DNA of 64,000 bases, from positions 5,807,370 to 5,871,369 of the forward strand of contig OX463781.1 in the NCBI GenBank assembly GCA_949825025.1, written 5' to 3'. Shown here one piece after another: positions 11,826-23,895 of this stretch. The translations under genes and the position numbers were made by a program. The notes under the pieces were generated by a model that did no database searches, was not told where the DNA came from, and saw only the letters and a list, made by a program, of their open reading frames with translations. Within the stretch, counting starts at the first letter, position 1, and the number at the start of each line of letters is the position of its first letter. The DNA comes from Siphlonurus alternatus. Lineage: Eukaryota; Arthropoda; Insecta; Ephemeroptera; Siphlonuridae.

Positions 11826-12177
11826 ACCAAAACAACCCCACTTGTAGTATCACTACGATGAAGTGCGACCACTATAATACCACTAGCACTTCTTTCAACA
11901 AAATGTTTCTGCCGGAGCTCAACACATACACGTCTGTCTCGTAGCGCTCACTACTCAAGACTGAATTGAACAATTGAACACAGTTTTATAATAAGTTATC
12001 AATTAAATACTAGAATACATTTCATAACTTTGTCAAATACTATGGTTCAATGACAAAAAAATATAGATGGAATTATTAAAAATGTAGCTCTGGCATTAAA
12101 AGAAGCTTAATTAGTACCAAAAATTGCAAGTATTTCTGCTACTGACAACCCTGTACTTTTATCACTGGACTAATTAA

Positions 12178-12513
12178 GACATTAAAGGCATACAGGCCTG
12201 AAATTACAAATTAGGCAGTCACCAAGTGTTGTTAGAGTATATAATCAACATTCACATCATTTTTCTCCACAAGCGGTGCAGGCGTACGAAGTTGCACTCC
12301 AAAGTAAGAAATTTAGTCCTTGCCTACGCCACAACTGAATGCTAATCGGAGCTGCATGGCTGTGAGTTGTGACGTCAGCAAGGACCTTCTTCACAGAGCA
12401 ACTTTGCACGGTTGCACCGCTCGTGAATAAAAATGATGCAAATGTTGATTACATACTCTAACAACACTTGGTGACTGTCTAATTTGTAATTTGAGGCATG
12501 TATGCCTTTAAAT
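12178..12513. repeat. Inverted-repeat element (family O), copy 1
   Basis: Left arm ATTAAAGGCATACAGGCC and right arm ATGCCTTTAAAT flank a GC-richer centre. The inner arms share CACCAAGTGTTGTTAGAGTA and its complement. The second copy is at 40640-40885. Confidence 0.75.
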
Positions 12514-12522
12514 ATGTCAACG

Positions 12523-12672
12523 TGATAGCGGAAAAATGGAAAAAAAATATATCCCAGCTCCATTGGTAAGCTGAAAAGAAATATGCCAACTCCATTTATC
12601 GTACAAATGGTATTTTTTTTTTTTTTTTAGCTTAATACCAATGGAGTTAGGATATTTTTCCACTACCACATC
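12523..12672. repeat. Inverted-repeat element (family P), copy 1
   Basis: Ends GTGATAGCGGAAAAA and TTTTTCCACTACCAC, with CCATTGGTAAGCT and its complement in the arms. Related to 29707-29830. Confidence 0.7.
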
Positions 12673-12989
12673 TCATTTTTTGGATTCACTTTGAGTAAAT
12701 CTCACATTTTGTTCTGTTGACACAAAACAAACTCTGAGTGATTCTTTATTGTTCTAAAATGACGCATGTTTTTGTTTATTTTAAAAAAATGAATATTTAT
12801 TTACAGAATAGTATCATATGTTTATGTGTCACCTTTTTACACTAAACAATGCAATTCACTTCTCAAATATAAAAATATATTAACGTCCTTTTTGCTAAAT
12901 TTTTCAGTGTAATATTGTAAAGAAAATTATATTGCATTACAATAATAATTTAATAGAACAAATTGCATTTTTTTTTTTTTATATAATCT

Positions 12990-13210
12990 GTAAATCTGTC
13001 CCTCTTTTGGAATAATGAGCCATCTGCCTAACCCACCCACAATGTCAAGTGCAATAATGAGCTGTCTGCTATTTCAGGTGAGTGCAATTATGAGTTGTAA
13101 ATTAGTATAAAATAAAGCTCATAATTGCGCACACCTGAAATAGCAGATAGCTTATTATTGCATACATTCCGTGGTAAGCAGATAGCTCATCATTCTGGAC
13201 GAGGGACGAC
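12990..13210. repeat. Family K palindrome, short copy
   Basis: GGAATAATGAGCCATCTGCC at the left mirrors GGTAAGCAGATAGCTCATCATTC at the right, with inner GCTATTTCAGGTGAGTGC arms. It lacks the inner element found at 2768-3038. Confidence 0.7.
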
Positions 13211-13750
13211 ATATTCAAATAATATTCATGAAATATATACCTTTAGGTGTATATCATTGAATTTTTGTATTCCACTGCTCAGATAATTATACCTAATTAT
13301 TTTGTTATCTAGTGATCCTAGTTATTTAAATAACACCTAGTTTAGAATAAAGTTGTTAAACAGCATTTTAATTATAAAAATATATACCTAACAATTTTCA
13401 ATCTCTTATAGTATTTCTTCTTTACCAGTATAGCGCTCACTATAATTATTTTATATAAATCAGTGATTTAGATAAGCTTTAAAAAAACATAAATTCTTCT
13501 AATACAGCTATATAGCGTACGTATAATAATAGAGTCAGGTACTATATAAACATACTAATTATGCAATATATAAAATGATGTAATTTTTATGTAATATCTC
13601 AATATTTTCTTAGTGTAATAATGTAAATATTTTTTTTATATATAATTATGTAGTAAATTTAATTTTTTCTACATATGTTTAATTATATTATAAACAATGC
13701 AAATATATCCCGAAATTAAAATCTTTTAATTTGAAAATATTTTGGATATG
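13211..13750. other. AT-rich DNA, nothing recognised
   Basis: No coding signal or repeat match. Confidence 0.45.
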
Positions 13751-14066
13751 GTAACATGCCAAATGTTAAAATATTTCCACACATGAAAATTTTGAAATAT
13801 ATCTTACAATGTTCTCCTCTACATCCCCTACCAATATAGCTAAAACATTTTAGGTGTACAAATTCGATCTAGTTATCAAGTTATGAAACAGTCAACTTTA
13901 AAAATTCATAACTTAAAAACTAGCTTAAATTTGTATACCTTTTGCATACCTGCATGATATTTTAGCTACTGATAGGGGATGTAGAGTAGAACATTTTAAG
14001 ATATATGATTCATAATTTCCATGTGTGGGAATTATTCTAACATAAGGCATGTTACCTTACCCTTAA
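13751..14066. repeat. Family B palindromic MITE, copy 2 (degenerate)
   Basis: Carries CTCCTCTACATCCCCTACC, TCGATCTAGTTATCAAG and the right end GTTACCTTACCCTTA. The left end is eroded and the central hairpin is shorter than in the other copies. Confidence 0.75.
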
Positions 14067-15180
14067 GAGAAACAATTAAAAAGTCACAATTATTTTTTTC
14101 ACTGCCACTCGCATGTTGTGTTGACAATTTAGTGTTTAATTGTTGATGATTGTCAACACCAATACATTCAACACAGTATATGTGTGCACTCTTCTTTCTC
14201 TCATAGTAATAATGATGTTGTTTGACAGAAAAGGAATGCTCGTTATATATGTTGTCCAATATAATTATATGTTATGTTGCATCAATTATTATAAGAGTAT
14301 GTTAGTAAAGATGTAGATTTTTTGTGGATATATCAAATAAAATATAAAAAATAATAAAATTTTAAGTGTTATAATTTAAACTTGACCTTCTGTAAATATT
14401 TTAATTCCAAAATTATTATTATTATTAATTGTGCAATAATTAACTTATTTATTTATTATAAAATTTAATTTTTTCATGGATCAAGTAAAAATAGTATTTC
14501 ACTAAATATTAATATAATTTTACTATCGTTCAATAATTATTAGAATAAATTGGTCAAATTTGCTATCTTTTAAATAATAAGCTGCATATACATTAATAAA
14601 TAATAGAATTTACACATAGAGGAAGGATATTAATATAATATGTTCAGTCAGAAAGAAAATAACTAAAAAAAAAATGGGAAGATAACTATTTTATTTTTTT
14701 ATTTTATTGAAACGTGTCATTATATATATTTCAATTGTATAATAAGACAATTAAATGTACAGTAAGAACACATATAATAATAAAATAGGCTTAAAATGAT
14801 CATATAGTATAGCAGTTTTTTTTTTTTTTTTTAGGTCATTAAATTTATTAAGTTTATTTCTAATTCTATTACTAAATCATTGCTCGTTTCCTGGTGATAG
14901 TTCAAAAATACTCCAACATGGCTTCAGTATTGATTAAGGGAAAGGGAACGCCAGAGTTGCGCCGCGATCGCAGCGCCTCTATATCAATATTCAAATTGTC
15001 CCACTCTAAAGATACCACGCAAGTCACAGCAGTTTTATATTCAATTTATTTATAAATAATGAGTTAAATAATAACTGTTATGGTTGTTTTATTTATAAAA
15101 CTTTTTTTCATTACTATAAAACATTTTTGGAAAGTTTTTACTTTAGGTGAGTGGATTATAAGCGTTGTTTTGGTTCATTA
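14067..15180. other. Mostly AT-rich DNA, no supported gene
   Basis: A short GC-richer patch at 14950-14983 (GCGCCGCGATCGCAGCGCC) stands out, but no exon could be defined. Confidence 0.4.
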
Positions 15181-15209
15181 GTCAGCCTGTTTCATTCGCC
15201 AGTTGTTTA

Positions 15210-15296
15210 ATGGCCGACCAAAAAGGGGTGTGTGAGACGTGCGAGTGTCAAAAATCGTGCAGTTATTATCAATTTACGTCGCTCCCACTCTCATAA
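15210..15296 (+). CDS. Tiny cysteine-rich ORF, doubtful
   Basis: 28 codons beginning MADQKGVCETCECQKSCSYY, with four Cys in a CxxCxC...C spacing, in a locally GC-richer patch. It could be the first exon of a small Cys-rich protein or chance. No domain is recognised and no good splice donor follows. Confidence 0.15.
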   Translation: MADQKGVCETCECQKSCSYYQFTSLPLS

Positions 15297-15429
15297 TTGT
15301 CTTTTTTTTTTGCTGTGAAGGTTTGTCCTAGTGCATTAAGTTTGTTTCTATTTTTTTTTTAAAAATCGGACGATTGGATTATAGAATTTTTCTAATGTCA
15401 CTGAAATGCAGCGTATGCTTGTTCAATAA

Positions 15430-15590
15430 ATGGGTTTAGTTTCAATACACGTAACTCGGAAACTAGATCGTATTTGTATTGACGATATTTTAAGAGCTAA
15501 TGAACGACATAGAGGAGAATATTTTAAAATATTTTCGGAGGAACAAATGAGAGTGGAAAATTTAACATTGGTGGCGTTACCTTACCCTTA
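15430..15590. repeat. Family B half-element, copy 3 (right arm only)
   Basis: Retains GTAACTCGGAAACTAGATCG, the GAACGACATAGAGGAGAA block and the end GGTGGCGTTACCTTACCC. No left arm is present. Confidence 0.7.
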
Positions 15591-17099
15591 AATCGTCGCA
15601 ACAATGAGACTTGCAAGATGCAGACTGCAGTGCGCGGCTGAGATGCACCAGCACAGCTGCTGCCTCTCTTGTTGGTGATCGCCGGGTCGTGACCTCGTCG
15701 GTCTATTAAGGTCAGTCAGAACAAACATTTGACCCGGCAAACCGCAGCCGTAGAGGAGGATCGAAATATCTGCTAATAGACCGATATCGATATTATAATT
15801 CATGACAGTATGTGTTTTAGTTCAGATCATGCCTTTTAAAACGGAGTAAATGAATTAATATTATATATATATATATATATATATTGCAGAAATGGATATA
15901 GATTATAGAATAATTAAGATGGAATGTTATGCTATTTAATATAATTATAAATTAAAAATATGTATAATAGTGCTGTAAAAAAATTTAATATATAATATAT
16001 TTTTACATTACTTAATTGTCATTTGTCAATCGATTCCCCTTAATTGATTTCTCCATAAAAGAATCATTTTAATGATATAGCTATTATAGCTGGTATTATA
16101 TATTAAATTTTTTACTTACAAGATAAATGATTTTTACGGTAAATATTAAATTTATATATAACTACTATTAATTATGTGTGCATTTTTTATAGCTGGCACT
16201 ATAAGTTAATATTCATTTTTTAAATTTAAATAAATTTGGGAGAAACTTAAAGAATCGCGGAATGTAAAAATTATTAATAATTTTTTCATTAATAATTTAA
16301 CATAAGATAAGCATCCATTCTGCATCATGCAATACAATGACCTACACATAATTAAATATAAATAATATAATAATAATTATGATGTAGAGAGCATACAAAC
16401 ATCAAACCACGGTCATTAGTAATCCTGTTAGGCTTAATGTGAACATATTACAGATGCATCAGCACATCATGTTATATATAATATACATCAGTATATAATT
16501 ATATATGGTTAATGTAATCTGTTCGGTGGCGTCAAGATTCAATTACTTCAATTAGCTATCGATGATGTGTCATAATTATATGTCAGCTTGAATAAAAATG
16601 TTCATTACGAAATCGAATGTGAACAATCTTCCATCTGTTTTCTCTAGCTCTTCGTTAATATTAATTATTTATTTATAGAGATTGAATTTACAAATCAAGT
16701 ATAACACGTATTATGCATTATATTTTTTTTAATGTTATATAATTAATCTTTATATTCTTTATTGTAATTTACTGTACCTATAATACATATAATATAATTA
16801 TAAAGGAAAATTAGAGCTTAATTTGTACAAGCTTTAAAATTTATTTTATTTAAAGTGATTGTTATGTATATTCTTTAGATTTTTTAATTTTATCTTACGA
16901 GTGATATATGTTATATATATTCTGATATATATGAAATATATAATGTTTAAAAGATTATGTATAGAATTTGTTAAAGAAAAATTTGTGTATACCAGATAAA
17001 TGTATAAGATTATAATAATATATATAAATAAAAGTCGATAATATATTTTATTTTTTATAGCTATAATTGGTACCTATAAAATATATAATTATTAAGGTG
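15591..17099. other. AT-rich DNA with a TA microsatellite
   Basis: A TA repeat lies at 15863-15884. A GC-richer patch at 15600-15790 carries GACCTCGTCGGTCTATTAAGG with a loose inverted partner near 15775. No gene was supported. Confidence 0.4.
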
Positions 17100-17268
17100 T
17101 TTTTTTTTGTATCTTAAAAATATTGTGCTGTAGGCATAAAATTCTATGAACTATCATAAATTTTATGAACCACCTGTTTTATATTGTTTAATTAAAACAA
17201 TATATAAACTATATTTGTACTGAATAGCGAAAGCTAAATAAAGATTATTTCATTTCATTTCAAAAAGG
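17100..17268 (+). mobile_element. Possible 3' end of a truncated non-LTR element
   Basis: AAAGCTAAATAAAGATTATT followed by three ATTTC repeats resembles LINE 3' tails that carry a polyadenylation signal and end in a short tandem repeat. No coding part is left. Confidence 0.35.
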
Positions 17269-18020
17269 AAAATTTCTGCAAATAATGATGAATATTGAAA
17301 TTTTTATGACCTTTTCTTTTTTTCTTTTTTCTTTTTTTTTATATATATATATTTTTAGCTGCACTCTTCTATATATATTATAGAGAAACTTCAGTTTTTC
17401 CTTGAAAGAGTTGAAAGATAATAATATGTTTTTGATTTATATACCATAATGATGTAGGGTATATATAATAATAACATCATTAATATGCATATATTAATTA
17501 AGCAAAAAAACTACATATTAATTATATACCTTGATCTTCATATTGATAATATCGATTTTCAATAAAATGCACTCACAAGTCAGTGAAAAGATTGAATTGT
17601 CCTTTTAACAATCAAAGTACAGACTTGGTCAAAGAAAGTGGCGCATATCGATATAAAATGTGTTCGAAGTGTTCAACCTTTAGAATTTTAGACTATGAAT
17701 TAATAATACTATATCGGCTCTGCTCAAACTGCAATTTCCTGACTCGGTTAACGTTTTATCCGATAACAAGTACGTAAGAAACTAGGAATATAATATGCAG
17801 AAAACATGACAAGTCAGGCCGGGTTATTAATATATAAGAACGGAACTATATATTCTATATTATTTATGGATGGTAATTTAAAAAAATCAAAATATTAAAA
17901 TATATCTGGTTTTTGAAACGTGTTATCTGATAATCCTGTTTTATTTGGATGCTGAATTAACAAATTTTATATATATATTATGGTTAAGTTTATACTGCAA
18001 AATTAATTGTTTTTATTCCA
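17269..18020. other. AT-rich DNA, nothing recognised
   Basis: A 64-codon open frame at 17583-17777 has no recognisable features and is probably chance. Confidence 0.4.
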
Positions 18021-18331
18021 AAAAATGGATATATATTATAGAGGGTGATGAAAAGTTGTGCCACTCTGATTTTTTTTTCAGATTTTTTAGAAGCGGAAAA
18101 TATTGCTAAAAAGTTTTGCCAGGTCGGGTTTTAACTCATGCCTTTTTTAGCTCCTAATCCTTTTATTAATAAGAGCTAGAGGCATCAAGAAGCGTCACTT
18201 TCTCTGCACTTTATATGCTTTTTTTAAAAATAGTTCTCGGACTCTAAAAAAAAAAAAACTGAAAAAAATCAAGTATTTTTGCACCCTTTATCCATTTCTG
18301 CAATAAATTTTTTTGAGGTCGATACTCCATT
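18021..18331. repeat. Family A palindromic element
   Basis: Has TAGAGGGTGATGAAAAG at the left, the B-box-like GGTCGGGTTTTAACTC in the middle, and TTTGCACCCTTTATCC then GAGGTCGATACTCCAT at the right. Confidence 0.8.
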
Positions 18332-19234
18332 GCAGTAAAAAATTTCTAACATTCACAATTTCTTGTATTGATAATTTATTTGTCAATATTTTATTAATTT
18401 AAAGCTAGAAAGAAAAGAAGATAAAAAACTGTACACACTGCAGTTTCAAAATATTTGCTGAGGATTGTTTGTATTCAATTTTAGACGTTTATTTATAAAG
18501 GTCCACTGACGAACTATGAACTATACACAAAATAACACGCGGCGTTGACCATAATACTCAAATAGCTGTATTATAAATTTAGAAAATAATAGAAACCGCT
18601 AGAAACCCAATTTTGTGAAGGACGTGAAGGTATAATAATAGCAATCGTCGTGAAATGTATGATACATTTATTTACAATACTGCAATTGAAGCAAATTTTA
18701 AGTGCAAGGCCTATATTTAAATTCAAATAGTTATTCATCTTATTGATTTTTTTTAAATATAAATAGCTTACTATATTTTTGTATTAAGTTGATGTAACTC
18801 AGATCCGACCGATAAGGCCTATCCCATAAGAAGCCTTGGTTGGACTGTATTTGTAATATAATTTAATTAAAACACTTTATAAAAAAAAAATATTCAAACA
18901 AGACATGTCAAAAATACAATAATTATGCAATAGATATTATATTATTAATTCGAATTTTTTTAAATAATCGTCCAGTTTGTAAATTAATTTTTCTTGTAAT
19001 ATCAATTTCACTTTGCTCTTAAATATAGAGATGTCACTCAAACACTTGATATCTGAAGAAAGTATATTACATTTTTTTTTTTAGGTGTTCATTAGTCCAT
19101 CTTCATAAGTCGTTGTTAAGCTCATTGATTTGTTGGGCTGCTAGCTAGTGGACTGCTAAAATAACAAGAGCGCATTTAATTATTTAATTGATACATCCTT
19201 CTTTTATTGCATTTCTCTCCATGTTTTTGTCCCG
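18332..19234. other. AT-rich DNA, nothing firmly recognised
   Basis: GATCCGACCGATAAGGCC at 18802 may be a tRNA-like remnant. No gene was supported. Confidence 0.35.
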
Positions 19235-19450
19235 TCAAGACAGAGCCTTATCGACAGGTTTGCACTGCGGACATGACCGACTTAGTTAATTGAACCATCC
19301 CGGCATTATATAGACATGTAGACGAGGGGGAACCATGGAAACTCTAAATCAGGATGGTCGGTGTTAGAGCACGGTCTTAACACCTCCCGAAATGGCTCTT
19401 CTCTATCCAGACAGTGAAGGTTCAGACCTCTCGATCTTTTTACCTCTCCC
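19235..19450 (-). mobile_element. SINE-like element sharing a conserved central domain
   Basis: On the - strand an AGGTCTGAACC head (B-box-like) is followed by CTGATTTAGAGTTTCCATGG and TTCCCCCTCG. The same central block (ACTGAGRTTTYCCAYGGTTCC in other copies) sits in the 5S-derived SINEs at 32.9, 35.9 and 42.1 kb and the SINE at 30.2 kb. Confidence 0.6.
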
Positions 19451-20044
19451 AGTATATAGGATTCGAACGCATATATGACCTTTTGCAGTTTGATGAAATA
19501 AACTTTTTTCCAGCAAACATAATTTATGCACCTCCACACACACTTTGTCTTTATTTCTTGTCATCTTATATTATACTACAAAAATATACAATTAACTCTG
19601 TATAAAAATGTAATTTTATTCTAAAATTTTATATTACTAAAATTTCTGCGTAGTACACAAATTGTTAATAATTTTCTTCCTGAATGATGATGTACATGTA
19701 GACAAAAACTATAATATGATCATCACCATGAGTCTAGAAAAACATTTTCTGCACTGTTCATTGTTGCATGGCACATATTATTGTATATAAAAATTAACGC
19801 ATTCTATATGACGTAAAAGATGAGGATCTAAAATAGTTGCTACGTCAAACCTCAAATTGAGCACCAGATTTAGTTTTGCAAAAAAACAAATATTTTTTAT
19901 GTTAACGATAACCTTTTAAGCCTTGAACTACATTAGCTTTACAACTTATACAGAATATCTATATCTATGCAAAATCTTAATATGACCTCAGCATGCTAAA
20001 ATTTGCTTTACTGATTTAAATGCGTCTCAACTTTTAGTCATATA
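19451..20044. other. AT-rich DNA, nothing recognised
   Basis: No coding signal or repeat match. Confidence 0.4.
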
Positions 20045-20405
20045 TCGTCACTAGTTCGCAATAATGAGCTTTCTGCTACTAGGTGCGGATCCAGGGGGGG
20101 GGGGGGGCGAAATTTCAGATTTAACATGGGCAATATAGGCATTTCCCCAACTTAATTTTTTTTTAAATTTTATTTTTAAACATTTCATTGGCCTTATGAA
20201 GAGGCCTCTCCCGCTCCCCGCCCCCCCCCCTCCCGAAATTTGGTTCTGGATCCGCGCCTCTCTGCTACCATGCAATCTTAAATGCAATAATATCTACTAC
20301 TTATAGTACTTCAAGTGAGCGCAATAATGAACTTTATGTTATACTGATTTACAGCTCTTCATTGCACTCACCTGAAATAAGAGATAACTAATTATTGCGG
20401 ATGAA
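20045..20405. repeat. Family K palindrome interrupted by a hAT-type MITE
   Basis: GCAATAATGAGCTTTCTGCTAC is split from its continuation by the insertion at 20080-20260. The right half ends GATAACTAATTATTGCGGAT. Confidence 0.7.
20080..20260. mobile_element. hAT-type MITE with 8-bp target duplication, copy 1
   Basis: 181 bp, ends TAGGTGCGGATCCAG and CTGGATCCGCGCCTC, flanked by an exact duplication TCTGCTAC (20072-20079 and 20261-20268). G-runs and C-runs lie just inside each end. The 8-bp duplication and end sequence fit the hAT superfamily. Confidence 0.85.
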
Positions 20406-20959
20406 GGACGATACATCGCTAAGGGAGATGTTAAAACCAGAACTGGATAAACAATGCTATACAGTTTTTCAACGAGTCATCTAAAATATTTATTACTTAA
20501 AAAATATAGGGATTATTTATAAATAACAAAGAAGTTACAGCTCAGAAATTAAATTTGTAAAAATTGTCCTTTAAAACTTAAAGAGCTATAAGTTCACAAA
20601 ATTAAAAAAAAAAAATATGTTTTGGAACCTAAAACGCCGCCCAGAATTATTTTGGAATCGGAAACGGAAAAAAACCTCGACAAATAAAAAAATTCGAAAT
20701 TTCCGATTACTTGAAATTTCCAAATAAACGAAATTTGTTTAATTTTCTGATTGGTCGAGACTCAAGAGCTTTTCCGTTCCGATTCCGAAACACTTTTAGA
20801 CAGTGCATGCTTAAGATTATAATTATACAAAAAAATATAATATATTCATTAATTCATTTATATAACGTTTTTAAAATTATTAATTTTCCATCACCAATAA
20901 AAAAGGAGTGATTTTAATAAAAGACAGGGTTAAAAGTTCAATAGCTTGTTATTGCAAGG

Positions 20960-21190
20960 ATCATGGTTCGATGTGACAGCTGTGGTATCTTTCTTGTTCT
21001 CCAATCAGCGTCGTCCCAGCGAGGGGCTCGCCTGGTAACTGATGAAAGCCAAGGTGACCCACTCGGTTAGCAACTGCTTTAATTGCCACCACGCTTATGA
21101 CCTTGCCGTTCAGTGGTCCGATTAGTGATGTCATCGATTCACGCCCCTCTATCTTTAAAGTGTTAATTTTGACAAACATATTTTTAATAA
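20960..21190. other. GC-richer unclassified stretch
   Basis: The - strand is open for 79 codons across it (includes SLIGPLNGKVISVVAIKAVA), but no domain or splice site supports a gene. It may be an old repeat. Confidence 0.3.
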
Positions 21191-21289
21191 GAGCTAGCAA
21201 ATAGTTAATGTTCTTTAGGTGCTAATTAATATGCTAATTAAAAATTTGAAGCATGATTTCTCATACATCAAGAACAAAATTTTTGTGGT

Positions 21290-21830
21290 TGCCGGCCCCA
21301 TAAGGCCAATATTATAGAGACTTCGTCAGCTGATTTTGAGGTGTTCCCAAAATGTAAAAAAAAAAAATAAATAAATAAAATAAAAAACTCGAAATTGCTT
21401 TTTTGGTTAAGGCGGATTCAGATGGTGACAAAGGCGATGCGACGCGATTTTGTCACACAAGCTGTGAAATCCTACGCGGCGAGCGAATTCGCCAGGCTGC
21501 GGCAGCGAAACCGCGTTAATTGTGATGTTCTTTTTTTTAATCGCCAAATATGGCCGCCAATGGATGTTACAGCAAGTGCGCATTATTTACGTCGCGTCGC
21601 TTGGTAAAAATCGCCATGTGAATCCGCCTTTCCGCCTTTACAGAAAAATTTTTAGAGGAAAATAAGTTCTTGATTCATTATCAGAAGATCTCTAAATGTG
21701 GGGTTAGGAGTTATTTTAAAATTAATAGCTTTTATATTTGCTGAGAAAAATTTCAAATTTTCTAACATGGTGGCTTATGGAGAGAATTTTCTCGCCGGGG
21801 AACACTTGAAGCCTCTATTAATGAAAAAGT
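21290..21830. repeat. ACTTGAAGCC-ended element interrupted by a family F element
   Basis: Shares GTCAGCTGATTTTG, TAAGTTCTTGATTCATTATC and the right end GGAACACTTGAAGCCTC with 2768-3038 (opposite orientation). The 223-bp family F element is inserted near 21409. Confidence 0.65.
21409..21632. repeat. Family F element, copy 1
   Basis: Ends AAGGCGGATTCAGATGG and CCATGTGAATCCGCCTT. The interior is GC-rich (GACGCGATTTTGTCAC). Open frames across it are shared with the 36.9-kb copy because the copies are alike, not because they code. Confidence 0.8.
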
Positions 21831-21935
21831 TTGGAATTAGGAAAAATTTGCAATGTTAAATAAAAAAAATTCAGGGAGAAGCTGCAACCCCTTCAGCTCC
21901 CCTAATCCCTGCATAAGGGCCAACCCTATTATATC

Positions 21936-21940
<5 letters not shown>

Positions 21941-22009
<69 letters not shown>
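21941..22009. repeat. TA microsatellite
   Basis: About 34 uninterrupted TA units. Confidence 0.95.
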
Positions 22010-22011
<2 letters not shown>

Positions 22012-22338
22012 TGCATATAACAACTATGTGCATGATTGAATTGAAAATTGAAAATTATTTAATATTTTTTTTTTAATTAATTTTGGAAGTTGACCAAACA
22101 TGTGTATCTTCTTAATGGTTTGGTTGTTGCGAGGCGCGAGATAAATTAAGCGATCTTCATCATACAGCGTCCTTCACCTTTCAGTCCTTGGCCCTGAGCC
22201 AAACTGTGACGTCACATAGAGGAGAGGAGGTGTGTTGTCGAGCAGACAATCTAGATCGACCCAGTAGTAATATGTCCGACACAAATGATTTCAAAAACGA
22301 ATCTAGTTTAAGTAAACCGTTATAGAAGAGACGAGAGA

Positions 22339-22339
<1 letters not shown>

Positions 22340-22413
<74 letters not shown>
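22340..22413. repeat. GA microsatellite
   Basis: About 37 AG units in a row. Confidence 0.95.
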
Positions 22414-22416
<3 letters not shown>

Positions 22417-22566
22417 AGACATGGCACGTGTGTTTCAATTTAAAAAATACTTATAATTACATTTTTAACTATAAAAAAAGCATTTCTCCACAATATTTCG
22501 ACAGCAGAAAAAAAATTGTTTGTTCTTCAAGTAAATTTAATAATGCTGTACAGTAGTAGAGTTGAT

Positions 22567-22786
22567 ACACCTCTGGACATCACGAACTTTACTCCTCACT
22601 TGCTAGAGCTGCAGCTTCAATAGACAGAGGGATGCGGATTTGTAATTTTGGGAGATGTAAGAAGAGCTTTCATGCAGATTATCAATATCAAAAGAATTTT
22701 GGTTCACTACGCCTCCATAGACTGCGTGGTAATGCCTATACACAAACAAAGCAGGAGTAAAGTTCACGCGTACTGTCCAAAGGTGT
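22567..22786. repeat. Family J element, copy 1
   Basis: Ends ACACCTCTGGACATCACG and ACTGTCCAAAGGTGT. Inside it, CTTTACTCC mirrors GGAGTAAAG. Matches 26068-26281 in reverse orientation through CGCCTCCATAGACTGCGTGG. Confidence 0.7.
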
Positions 22787-22946
22787 ACGTGTGTATATAT
22801 TAATTAATATAGCATAAAAATGAAAAAAAATATATATATATATACGTATATATTTATGAACTGCATGCTATCAACGAATTTAGAACATTTCGCTAATTTT
22901 TATAATAATTTTACAATTCTAGCGAACACATATCAAGTTTTGACTC

Positions 22947-23123
22947 TTATATTTTTAGTACATTGATGTATTTTGAAAGTTGGATATGAAAACACACGAT
23001 GCAGTCGGGTATGTCCTATGACGGTCGACCATGACGTCTCCTTGCAAGCCTATTTCTGTGCTGCATGCAAGGATTGACACAAGCACACAACATGCAACGA
23101 GTACTTTCGCTGCTGCACTCATT
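22947..23123 (-). CDS. Small ORF with a convincing signal peptide
   Basis: 58 codons on the - strand. The first 20 residues (MSAAAKVLVACCVLVSILAC) are a textbook secretory signal peptide: charged Lys, a hydrophobic core of about 13 residues, and small residues before the likely cleavage at SILACS/TE. After that come about 37 residues without a recognised domain. An acceptor-like pyrimidine tract TTTTGTTTGTCCACAG lies upstream on the same strand, with exon start near 23166, so this may be the first coding exon of a secreted protein with a 5' UTR intron. No clear donor was seen, so the true end may differ. Not assigned to any family. Confidence 0.35.
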
Positions 23124-23895
23124 ACGCGTCAAAGTACCGAGCTAAACTAATTGCGCTCTCAAATATCTGTGGACAAACAAAACAACATTGTGAACATCTT
23201 TATGCTGTGGTGAGTTTTAAACTCCTTTTTTTTTTAATTGTAGTATATTTATATAACCCTTCTGACAATTTTGATGTTATAGCGGGCGTCCAGGGGATAT
23301 TTAATGTATGTTGCTATATTATAAATGTTGCTATATGGGCTGAATACACACTACATGTTTTAATACTGAATGGAATTCAGTATTTTATGTCAGTAAAGAA
23401 TTGTTTTAATTTCATCTTAGTTCAAGTCAAATTGTAATTATTTTTAATCCATTTTTTCATTGCTCATTTTGTACTCTCAGATGAAGTATTTTTATTGGTC
23501 AAAAGTGCTGGAAACAAAGAACAATTTTGAAAAATTATGTACTTACATAATTAAGTATCTGAAATTCATATTGTCTGCAAATTTAATGTATGGCTGTCAT
23601 GTTTTCATTGCTATATTAATATAGTTAATATAGCAAAATAAAAAAAAAAAAATATAAAAAATATAAAAGCTAAATATAAATAAAAGCTATATATAAATAA
23701 AAGCTATATATATAGCTATATATATATATTTATATTTATTTTATATAAATATAAAAGCTGCATGAGTATACGCGCGTACACCTGATAGTATAGGTTTTTA
23801 ATTTTTTTTATCATACGCTGCAAAATTACGCGATTCTGAGTGAGACAGCACTTATTAGTCACATGATCGATTCAAAAACAATAACTCAGTAAGAC

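Larger units (their letters stand above)
6138..11965 (-). mobile_element. Non-LTR retrotransposon, Tx1/L1-like, near full length
   Basis: One - strand element of about 5.8 kb: a short 5' leader (about 11826-11965, boundary uncertain), ORF1, a 240-nt spacer, ORF2, a long AT-rich 3' UTR (6163-7086) and a 13-nt poly(A) tail (poly-T at 6138-6150). Both ORFs are open, which suggests recent insertion. The ORF1 layout (RRM-like fold then one CCHC knuckle) and the ORF2 reverse transcriptase with a VPG-x-x-IxDT block fit the Tx1 group. An I/Nimb-type LINE is the main alternative. An internal A-run at 6237-6265 lies in the 3' UTR. No target-site duplication was found. Confidence 0.9.

Noticed and set aside
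21395..21607. Open frame rich in Arg/Ala, with a similar one at 36911-37093
   Set aside because: Both lie inside copies of the same inverted-repeat element (family F). The similarity is that of the DNA repeat, the ends are inverted repeats, and no coding constraint is visible.
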